DNA of 64,000 bases. Origin: Sugiyamaella lignohabitans (taxonomy: Eukaryota; Ascomycota; Dipodascomycetes; Dipodascales; Trichomonascaceae). The stretch covers positions 3,844,001 to 3,908,000 of the forward strand of contig NC_031674.1 in the NCBI RefSeq assembly GCF_001640025.1, read 5' to 3'. The notes below the pieces were generated by a model, which ran no database searches, had not been told where the DNA came from, and worked only from the letters and a program-made list of their open reading frames with translations. Position 1 is the stretch's first letter. The number at the start of each line of letters is the position of its first letter. This document shows positions 52,473-60,981 of the stretch, in pieces. The position numbers were made by a program, and so were the translations under genes.

Positions 52473-54455
52473 TTAGTTAATAAGAAGATTCATGCTCATC
52501 TTGTTATACAACTGGATGTTTGTTTTTCTACTGGACAAAGCGCTGGACTTTGTCTCTTCATGATGGCAGACAGCTGGAACAAGTTTGGGATCTGGACCAG
52601 ATCTAACAATAGCTTCGTGCCCCGAGTTCAAGTTTCCTTCCAATTTGTCCGTCTCAAGAGAAGGTTGAAGTTTGATTTTCTTGGAGACCGAAGCATCGGA
52701 CAAGTGGCAAGACTTATCAAAATTGCCAAGAGTCTTGTCATGCAGCTTGTTGCTCCAACTAATATCATCCTCAACAAGAAGCTTCCTCTTAGAGGAAGAC
52801 AGAACTTTTCTAGAGCGTCGTCTTCCGATAGCTGTCAGCATCATATCAGTCGGACGAAACAAACGCGTGTTCACCGGTAGAAAAATTTCTCCACTCGTAA
52901 TTTGGCTGCGCTCTTGCTCCATTAGCTCATAGGAAGTATAGTGCCACTGGGTACAGTCAATTTTTCCTTTCACAATAAAAAATTTCATATTGCATTTGTA
53001 ACGAGGGTGAGCAACAATTTGCTTCAGGAATCTACAAGTGATCTCTTTGTCGTTAGAAGGACAAGGAATAGCGACAAATTTTTGAACAGGAAGACTCTTG
53101 ATATCTCGGTCAACATTTCTGTCCTGATTAGTACTAGACCGGACAATTTGAACAAAGTGGAAATCCTTGATGGCGAATAGTTTCCGAATTTCAGATGCAA
53201 TATTATTATGGTTAAGTTTGATGGGTGTGCAGCTGGCATTCTCATCTTCACTACTATCAGTAACAAAATTCATTGTACCGGACCGTCTTCGACCAACTGA
53301 AAGGTAGTCGGAAGCCTCTGAAACTGTATCAGTTTTGTCAATTCGATAAAAGGGGGTGAATTCGACATAATGACTGCGAATTGTTTCAGACTCCACACCC
53401 AAACTAGAGAGAAAAATCTCATCGATGTTGGCAGCAAGATTAAGATGTATTGTCATTGAGTCGGTAAATGGCCTTCCTTGCGTACCTTTCTTTCCATTAG
53501 ACTTGGGTGTAGAGTACCTTTTTTGAGACAACCTGATCTTAGGTGAAGAAGATGAAACTGTATACTCTTGGTTAGCGAACACAGTATTGGGCTGTTTCTT
53601 CCTGCACTTGGTTTTCGGCTTGACATTGCTGGGAATTTGAGGAATAGCAGAAGATGTAATAATTGTAGTAGAGATAGACGGACTAGACGTGGTTGGTAGA
53701 AAAGCTTGTTCTTCATTAGATTTAACAGATGAGTAATCACGAGCCAAAGTTTGTTCGTAAGAATCACAGATTATATGTTCTTTAGAGCATTGGACGTTCG
53801 CTGAGTCAGAAGCAGAATTGTTTCCGAGAGAAATCTTATACTTATTAAGTTCAGTTTGGCCACACGGGTCCAATTGTGAGAGACGAGTCAAACCATATGC
53901 TGCTTTAGGGGTGTTAAATCCACTACTACAAGAATCATCATCAAGAGTTGGTCCTTCGCTTATAGAAGAGTTCCTAGAAGCAAAGTTCTGAGATGGGGTG
54001 ACATCGGGAGAGGGATATACTGAATTGAAAACAGGAGTGTCACATACAGGACCACATAGGCGTTGTTGAGAAGTATCATATTCCGTTGGAGTACTAGGAC
54101 GGTTCGATGGAGCAGTACGCTCATAAGAAGTGTATCGGGGTTGAGGTCGGGATAAAAGACTTGAATATGAATATTTGGGAGAAGAAGATGAGATAGGAAG
54201 CCTCTTGTCATTAGAAGAACATAAGTAATCAGAGTAATCAGAAAAAGGTCTTACACAGTTTTGATACGAACTCGCAGGTGTCATGTCGTAGGATGAAGTA
54301 AGGGCCAATTGAGGGTCGAAATTTGCAATGTCTTTGTCGGTTAATGAGGGTGAGATATAAGGACCGACGACTTGCGATAGGGGAGGTAAGATGGTAGCCG
54401 GAATCGACTGTCTTGTATGAAAGGAACCTGAGGTGTAACAGGGTTGGCCAACCAT
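52473..54455 (-). CDS. Orphan 660-aa Ser-rich protein
   Basis: Starts at the ATG at 54455 (MVGQPCYTSGSFHTRQ); the frame upstream is open but starts with TTG and has an unlikely leucine-rich lead. Residues 1-300 are Ser/Thr/Tyr/Pro-rich and low-complexity. The lower-complexity part gives way to KCRKKQP (basic), then a folded-looking region (about 310-600) with FAIKDFHFVQIVRSS, CRFLKQIVAHPRYKCNMKFF and CTQWHYTSYELMEQER. The C-terminal 80 residues are basic/polar. It looks like a regulatory protein but no domain is recognised. Preceded by a long, AT-rich, gene-free region. Confidence 0.6.
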   Translation of the reverse strand: MVGQPCYTSGSFHTRQSIPATILPPLSQVVGPYISPSLTDKDIANFDPQLALTSSYDMTPASSYQNCVRPFSDYSDYLCSSNDKRLPISSSSPKYSYSSLLSRPQPRYTSYERTAPSNRPSTPTEYDTSQQRLCGPVCDTPVFNSVYPSPDVTPSQNFASRNSSISEGPTLDDDSCSSGFNTPKAAYGLTRLSQLDPCGQTELNKYKISLGNNSASDSANVQCSKEHIICDSYEQTLARDYSSVKSNEEQAFLPTTSSPSISTTIITSSAIPQIPSNVKPKTKCRKKQPNTVFANQEYTVSSSSPKIRLSQKRYSTPKSNGKKGTQGRPFTDSMTIHLNLAANIDEIFLSSLGVESETIRSHYVEFTPFYRIDKTDTVSEASDYLSVGRRRSGTMNFVTDSSEDENASCTPIKLNHNNIASEIRKLFAIKDFHFVQIVRSSTNQDRNVDRDIKSLPVQKFVAIPCPSNDKEITCRFLKQIVAHPRYKCNMKFFIVKGKIDCTQWHYTSYELMEQERSQITSGEIFLPVNTRLFRPTDMMLTAIGRRRSRKVLSSSKRKLLVEDDISWSNKLHDKTLGNFDKSCHLSDASVSKKIKLQPSLETDKLEGNLNSGHEAIVRSGPDPKLVPAVCHHEETKSSALSSRKTNIQLYNKMSMNLLIN

Positions 54456-56577
54456 TTTCAACGACAAGTAGAGCAACAACGTAGTATGAGAATACAGGAA
54501 CTCTAGAAGTGTTACTGATAGCGAAGTTCTTTTCTTTGAAAAAAGAAAACTTAACTTAACCAAAAAATGAAACAAGAAAAGAAATAAGGGCGATGATAGA
54601 AGACTAGGATCTAAACGGCCCTAGCGTATTAGGCAATGAGAAAACAGACTGTTATAATGTGAAGATGACCTATTATTTGAGAACAGAAGTAATCGATTAG
54701 GTTGTTAGCATCGGTTTTGACTTTGGGAAAAAGCGTCGGAGTTCCTCAAAACAAGTACTATAGGGAAGGTAACCAGCAACTTACAATCAAAAAAAAAAAA
54801 AAAAAAAACAGCCAGAGAAATCTTGAAATTAACAAAATGATCTGAGTTTTGTGTTTTGGTATTATTTGGATTGGGGACAAAGTTCACTTGAAAGCGCGCC
54901 AGATAATAGCTCACCGGACTTAGATCTGCTATAAGAAGCTGAATTCTATACTGGTCAATTCATGCAAGCAATGCAATTAATTGTACAGAATCTAATTGAC
55001 AGGGATATCCACAGACAGATATGGCCGAAATGAGAAAGTGATTTAGAGTGTTGACCTGTCTCTTCGGCAGATGAGGCACTTCAAAATGGTGAAGATCTGC
55101 TTGAGACCACAGACAGAGCTTTAACTAACCTTACGACAGGAACCAACGTATTCTGAAACTCGAATGAAAATTCCTTTCTAAAAGTACCAAACCGGAATGA
55201 CAAGTATATCTTATAATCTCCTACCGTTCACCTAAACAGTGGTCAGATACAAGTTCAAATACCAGGTGTATGCAATGAGGCTACATATAGCTGCGGACAA
55301 CTCAATCATACAGCAGCCCAGGAAAAAAGAAACAAATAAGAGTGATTTGGAACCAGACTGAAAATAAAAAATAATGGAGAGGCAGAGTTAAATACTTTTC
55401 TTATAAAGCAGATTTGTGTATAAGGAGATTTCAAAAAGGAAAATGTTGGAAATATGTATATAAAAATACAGATAGGTTGCAACCTTTTTACCTAGTCCTA
55501 AGCTCAAGGTTTGTCGATCACTAACTGTATCTCCCCCAATGATGCATCTAAGTCACGTTTGTGACAGTTAGCGTAAACTACAGATCTCCTATTAGTGCAG
55601 TAGGGTGCAGATTTCCCGGCGAATTTATTATTTAGTTTACATTAGTGCTTAATGCATGTCTTAGAGAGGTGATCCCTTAAGACGGCACACAATCGAACTG
55701 GTCAACTAATTGAAGTCCCGTTGGTAGTAACATCTCGCATACCCGAATTTCGCGCGACGTGCATGGAGCACCTGAAGGGGTAATTTATTCTGTTTAGATA
55801 GTTAAATTAAAATAAGCCCAAAGGATCAGGAGCCATGGCGCGTCACCGGGTTGCTCATGAGGACAACTACCCAATTCCAAAAAAACAAAAAACTCTAAGC
55901 TATCTTATAAATAATAGTTTCAAAGTGGGTTATAGTGTGGAGGCCGAAAAGATCCGTAAATTTCCATGCGGGGTATTTCGGGCAAGACAGCACAACCACA
56001 TCCGATATACGCTACTTATGTCTGTTGCCCGAAATATGTTGGGAAGTTGATTGATCCTTGTTCTAATGGAGGTTGAATCAACAATTGGCTGGTACACAGG
56101 TCCAAAAGCAACAAACATAGCTTACAAGTCTCAGATTGTGCCAGATATAAAGACTGGTACCACAGTTCTCATTTGCGTAGCCCAAACCTTCAGTTGATAC
56201 TCTTAAAACTCGACTGGCAAAGTGAGTTGACCGAGCGAAAGGTAGATAAGCTGCTGTGGACTCTTCCTATCCACTATCTTTTACCAGGTAACAGTATCAT
56301 TACGGAAAGTAGACTACAAATCTAGCATATTATGACTTCTGGCTGTGGGCACGAAGTTGAGATCTTGACTCACTTTGTAGCGAAATATTAGTATGAGCGT
56401 GCACACTTATCACGTGCTTGCAAATGCTGTGCAGATCGCATACCCTACATACACAACGACTATTCTTCTTAACGATAAGGATACTATATCGAGCTCCGGT
56501 AGACAACCGATTTGCTTTCTTATTTATATGCGATAACATCGTTGAAAGTTGTTGCAGTATACAATATCACGAAAAAC
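54456..56577. other. 2.1-kb gene-poor region, orphan promoter and hydrolase upstream region
   Basis: Holds a 20-base A run (54789-54808) and a TATATAAAAATAC box near 55456. The short frame 55835-56050 begins MARHRVAHEDNYPIPKKQKT; it has an ATG but no homology or promoter sign and is left out as a gene. No tRNA found. CACGTG at about 56411 lies 170 bp upstream of the hydrolase gene. Confidence 0.4.
54789..54808. repeat. Poly(A) tract, 20 bases
   Basis: An uninterrupted run of 20 A on the + strand, upstream of the orphan Ser-rich gene; such tracts exclude nucleosomes. Confidence 0.9.
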
Positions 56578-58388
56578 ATGACCTCGTATTTGACATTGGC
56601 ACGAAGTTTACTGTTTTGGAATGACCTGGAAAAAGAGATTCTCAAAGACGATGGTAAGCGCTTCATGTTATGATAATTCTATAACCTCAATCTAACCTTC
56701 AAATAGGAGATTCGCCTTTGATTAAAAAACACAGCTCCTTTCAAACAGTTCGTATTAAGTCAACGGGCAATTCGGTGAAGGTTCGAGTAGTATCTATTCC
56801 TCATTATAAAAGTAGCAAACTGCCACCGCTACCAAGAGTAGTGTTCGTTCACGGTCTTGGCGGACAATTGACACAATTTGAGCGACTTATCGATTATTTT
56901 GCTTATTTCTCCACTGTACTAGCAATAGATTTGCCCGGTCATGGTCGGTCTGAGTGTGATGGTCACTGGAGTACCTATACCCAAGAATCATTAGCCGATA
57001 TTATCCAAGAGATTATTGATACACAAGAAGATATTGTTTCAGAGGATACTGCAGATGGGGAGGCTGCGGAACCCGCAATTTCAGTGGAAGAGATTTCAGG
57101 TGGTGGACCCAGTAGTTCACTTAGTTCTAGTAGCAATACGCCAGAAGGCACCCCCGAAATGCGAGCCCACTCCATGGATGATAGGTTTGCTTTTGCATCC
57201 ATTGATGCTAATACTGTAACTCCTGATAAACAGTTTATATTAATTGGCCACTCTATGGGTACCTCACTGGCAGGTCGGGTAGCGTTGCGATATGGTCCTG
57301 GCCGATGTAAAGGCGTTGTAGCAATTTGCCCACCTTCTCATGTTGACCCAAAGATGAGATCTACCAGAAAGTCACTCGCGTACATCCCAGAATTTGTGTT
57401 CAATATTTTTCGAGCTGTCGATAGATCGGGAGGGTTGACATCTCACTCTGTTAATCGTATGGTCAGCCCATCAGTCCCTCCTACGCATGAAATCCGAACT
57501 AAACAACTGCGGATAAACTTACAGGTGAATACAGGGCCCTGGATGAAAACAGCGTACAATTTCGAACCCTTAACGAGCAGAGAGTGGGGCGAGCTCAATT
57601 GTCCAGTTTTTTTAATTGGTAGTGAAAATGATGTTGTCACACCCAAAAACGATGTGTATGATATTTTTGGGTGGCTAAATGATAAAGCTAAAGGAGGTAA
57701 AAATGTGATCGACCCTGTGATTTTACATGATTCTGGACATGCTGCGTTAATTGAGAAGCATCATGTTCTTGAAGGACTGATATCTGACTTTATTATCAAG
57801 CATGTGAATATTAAGCTTTCTCTAGGGTGGCAGCTAGCATACCTTGCATCTAAATCAGACAAGTGGTCTCTGAAAAACGAAGCAAAATGGCGTAAGACTC
57901 TGGCTGTAGGTGAGAAAATAAGGGGAACACGACTTCGAGGTATGAAAACACTTCGTCAAAATGATCTAGAACACTCTCCGTCGATATTAGAAAAAAAATA
58001 TCCAGATATTTATTCAATCATCGATATATCTCGTGAACCACCTCCATATGATCCAGCATCATTCACTAGGATCAGTTATCACAAGTTTCCCACTGTCTCC
58101 AAACTTCCGCCCACAAAGAAAGAAGTGGCAGACTTTATCGAGATGGTTGATACATGCATGGAAGAAATCAAACTGCGTACCCAGTCTGCGGACCCACCAC
58201 CCGACGCTACCTTAGCTGTACACTGCCACTATGGATTCAATCGTACAGGGTTTTTTCTGTGTAGCTATATGGTGGAGCGCCTAGGATATTCGATAAACGA
58301 GGCAGTAGAAGCATTTTCAATATCACGTCCACCTGGGATTAAACATCCTCATTTCATAGACGAGCTCTATGTTCGTTATGAACTCTAG
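56578..58388 (+). CDS. Fusion of an alpha/beta-hydrolase and a capping-enzyme-like cysteine phosphatase
   Basis: Two exons, 56578..56653 and 56707..58388, give 585 aa. The 53-nt intron has a GTAAGC donor and CTAACCTTCAAATAG, giving the N-terminus MTSYLTLARSLLFWNDLEKE. Residues about 65-380 are an alpha/beta-hydrolase with VHGLGG (oxyanion), DLPGHG, GHSMG (Ser208), a SENDVVTP acid and DSGHAAL His; all three catalytic residues are present. A Ser/Glu-rich insert separates strands 2 and 3. Residues about 450-585 are a cysteine phosphatase with IDISREPPPYDPASF, HCHYGFNRTG (Cys532, Arg538) and RPPGIKHPHFIDEL. That pattern is closest to RNA 5'-triphosphatases of metazoan capping enzymes. Substrates unknown. 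Confidence 0.85.
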
Positions 58389-58471
58389 TCTAGCGGCCGT
58401 GTTAGTTATTAGTCTATTATTTATAAATACAATTTAATGCCTAGTCATGATCTCGTCAATTGGAAACTTGC

Positions 58472-59053
58472 TCATAAATGTCTTCGCCTCCATAAAGTAT
58501 CATTATCGTCATCTTCAGAGTCGTTACTATCATTATCGGTAACGATATATTCGCCTGCCAGATCTGACTTCAACTCATGTAATTGAACAGGGGTTTGCTT
58601 CACTTTTAAATCTCTCAATCGTTTCATTCGTTCAACCCGCTGTAATAGCTGATCTTGCTTTTCAAACTCTTCTAATAGCTTTTCCTCGTCTTCTTCGTCA
58701 TCGTTGTTAGCCTGAGCTTCTAGCTCACCTATTTTGGGCTCTGCAGGTATGTCTTCGAAGGTGGTCGAGTTATGATGAACCGGTTCCGCTTCTACTACTA
58801 CGGATGCATTTGTCTCAACCAGATTTGAGCGAGGATTGTCAAGTGTTGGCTTTATGTCCTTGATCTCGTCCTGAAATTTGCTCCATTCTTCATCTATATC
58901 TTCGACGTCTAAACTTTGGTTAGAACTTGAAACCTTAGGGCCAACATCGAAGAATCCAGCTGGCAATTCTGGTTTTGTATCTGCAATTTTAAGTTTCTTG
59001 GTAGCGCCTCCACTTTCATTAACAACGGAGTTAGACGCTCGCTTCGTTGACAT
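58472..59053 (-). CDS. ZNF830/CCDC16-like protein (C-terminal part of family)
   Basis: 193 aa from the ATG at 59053. The region after residue 29 (ELPAGFFDVGPK), then IDEEWSKFQDEI and the charged helix KLLEEFEKQDQLLQRVERM, follow the family's C-terminal half (FFD motif, coiled coil). Family members in other eukaryotes begin with a single C2H2 zinc finger and act in spliceosome/DNA-damage contexts. That finger is missing here. The frame is open for about 37 codons further upstream and includes CCIDALWDDHLQRHQ, which faintly resembles the finger, but no ATG is found there. A missing first exon is therefore possible. Confidence 0.55.
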   Translation of the reverse strand: MSTKRASNSVVNESGGATKKLKIADTKPELPAGFFDVGPKVSSSNQSLDVEDIDEEWSKFQDEIKDIKPTLDNPRSNLVETNASVVVEAEPVHHNSTTFEDIPAEPKIGELEAQANNDDEEDEEKLLEEFEKQDQLLQRVERMKRLRDLKVKQTPVQLHELKSDLAGEYIVTDNDSNDSEDDDNDTLWRRRHL

Positions 59054-59164
59054 GGTCGAAAGATACCGATAAGACCCGCAAATGAACATGCACAAGATAA
59101 TTTGATGCCTCTGCAGGTGGTCGTCCCACAGTGCATCTATGCAGCAGATCGTCCGATTAATCAA

Positions 59165-59343
59165 GTTGTCCGCTCACATATACTTAGGGCCCCGAGTCTG
59201 ATTAGCAACGCTCTCGTTTTAATCACTGTTATCTAATTCTCAGGTCTCTACAAGATTACATCTGGAAACGCGTTATATTTGGTCACGGTAGTTAACGTGA
59301 ACCGCTAACATTTTTAAATTTGTTATTTGAATCACGCGTTACA
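59165..59343. promoter_or_regulatory. Divergent promoter of the ZNF830-like gene and ERV2
   Basis: Short spacer between divergent start regions; nothing distinctive beyond AT-rich stretches. Confidence 0.25.
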
Positions 59344-60085
59344 ATGGCACGAAAACCGACTATCACTGTCCTGGCCATTGCCATCTCAACTATTTTCCTC
59401 TGCTTCCTGATATTTGGCTCCGGTGGCACACCTGTGACTCAAAACACAGCACCTGATGCTTATAGTAAACAAGCAGCCAAAGTTGAAGACATACAAACAT
59501 CGGGTGATTCCAGTCTACATCCGCCGATAGTAGCTGGCACTAGTAACAATGATATCATCAAGGGAGCTCCAATCATGTCTAAGATGACAAATGAGACCAT
59601 TCGGTAAGAAGGCTAAATATATTTGTGTGTGAGAAGCGTACTAACTTGTGCTATAGTGCTGAGCTCGGAAGAGCAGCCTGGAAGGTCTTCCATACAATCC
59701 TGGCTCAATATCCAGAAAAGCCAACTCCCGAAGAAAGAGAGACTCTCTCGAACTACATTCACCTATTTTCAAGGGTATATCCATGGTTAGTAGAAGAAAA
59801 AGGGCTATTGTAAAGCGACCTGATACTAACAGACCTAGTCGGGAGTGTGCTGAGCACTTCCAAGAACTTCTCAAACAATTTCCCCCTCAAACATCAACCC
59901 GTGAACACGCTTCTCAATGGGGCTGCCATGTCCATAATCAAGTCAATAAACGGCTTGGTAAGGAGACCTTTGATTGCAATGAGCTAAGTGATAAATATGC
60001 GTGTGGATGTGCGGATGATGAAAAAGAGGAAGAAAAACACGATAAGGCTCTCAAAGAACTGCCTCCTCTAGAGAAGGGTGGATGA
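59344..60085 (+). CDS. ERV2: ER FAD-dependent sulfhydryl oxidase Erv2
   Basis: Oxidises thiols in the ER lumen with FAD, passing electrons to oxygen and giving disulfides to PDI-type proteins. Three exons, 59344..59603, 59657..59785 and 59839..60085, give 211 aa. Introns of 53 nt each (GTAAGA, CTAACTTGTGCTATAG; GTTAGT, CTAACAGACCTAG). An N-terminal signal anchor (residues 7-27) fits ER targeting. FAD-proximal active site YPCREC (C130-R-E-C133), the FAD-binding WGCHVHNQVNK and a C-terminal CGC shuttle motif. Intron 2 splits the codon of the first active-site Cys. The reading frame holds across both junctions. Confidence 0.95.
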
Positions 60086-60177
60086 TGGTTTCTATGTGTT
60101 CGATTTTGGACTTTAATTACAGCATAGTATTGTAGGAACTCGAGTAAAAGTGTATATACCTGAACCGTGTGTCCTTG

Positions 60178-60255
60178 TGCCTCCGGCGGCTGGGGCTGTG
60201 CTCCAGACCCTGGCTTCTCTCGCAGCGCTCAAGTCGGACGGCCACGGTCCCAGAG
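60178..60255. repeat. GC-rich island with imperfect inverted repeat
   Basis: About 78 bp of G/C-rich sequence in an AT-rich spacer. CTGGGGC TGT GCTCCAG forms a 7-bp stem with one mismatch and a 3-base loop. Its look (CCTCCGGCGGCTGGGGC...CCAGACCCTGG) suggests a decayed copy of a dispersed GC-rich palindromic element, which some yeasts carry in spacers. No second copy is visible in this window. Confidence 0.5.
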
Positions 60256-60555
60256 TGTGTTTAAGTTGTTCATTCAATAGCCAACTGTGCCTTTCATTCT
60301 TACCAAGTTGAACTCATCCACCGGCAAGGTTTGTTTTTTTTCTTCGCCCTTTTATACAGGAAGTGCAGAGCCTCGTAAATCTCATCACTACGCCATACGA
60401 TAGGGAATAGTAGCCTGAAGGGTGGATTTGAATTTCATGACTGGAGATACTGTACTAATTGTGGAAATAAATACAATTGGCTAAATATATTGAATTTGGC
60501 ATTTCATTATAACACTTAAGTTTTATCTACGAGCCTTACATTTCATATGCCACTG

Positions 60556-60615
60556 TTGCATTTCAGAGTCTACAATTGCATTTTAGAATCTATAACTGCA
60601 TTTCAAGTACCAGAA
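60556..60615. repeat. Three imperfect 20-bp tandem repeats
   Basis: Units begin at 60556, 60576 and 60596, all with TGCATTT: TTGCATTTCAGAGTCTACAA, TTGCATTTTAGAATCTATAA and CTGCATTTCAAGTACCAGAA. The first two differ at 3 positions, the third more. Confidence 0.7.
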
Positions 60616-60981
60616 CATGACTTTGGATGTTGCAGACTGGGGATATTACTAAATATTTGTGAATTTAAATGACTTTTTATCGCTTTCCGACCCCCAGCGA
60701 CAGGTCCTGGTGACCCCTGAATTTTAATGCTGCGGTCACTATTTTCTGTTTTTCAATGTTATGATTTTATTTCTCTTTCCTCAGAAGAGAAAAGTTCTAC
60801 CATTTGTCAAGAACGGCGGGGAAGCGTGCTAATGCCGAAGAAACTAATGGGAACCTTCAAAATCTTAATATGGAACAAACATGTTTATTATAAATAGATA
60901 ATGTACAAAGAAACAGGTAATAAACTGCTAAGTCATGAAATCGTTTCATAAGGTGTTCCAACCAGATGCGGCCCCTATCAC

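Larger units (their letters stand above)
60086..60981. other. ERV2-ITC1 convergent 3' region
   Basis: No gene seen. Contains the GC-rich inverted repeat at 60178-60255 and the tandem repeat at 60556-60615 listed separately. Confidence 0.4.

Noticed and set aside
55835..56050. 71-codon frame beginning MARHRVAHEDN
   Set aside because: It has an ATG but no family, no splice partner and many overlapping frames of equal length.
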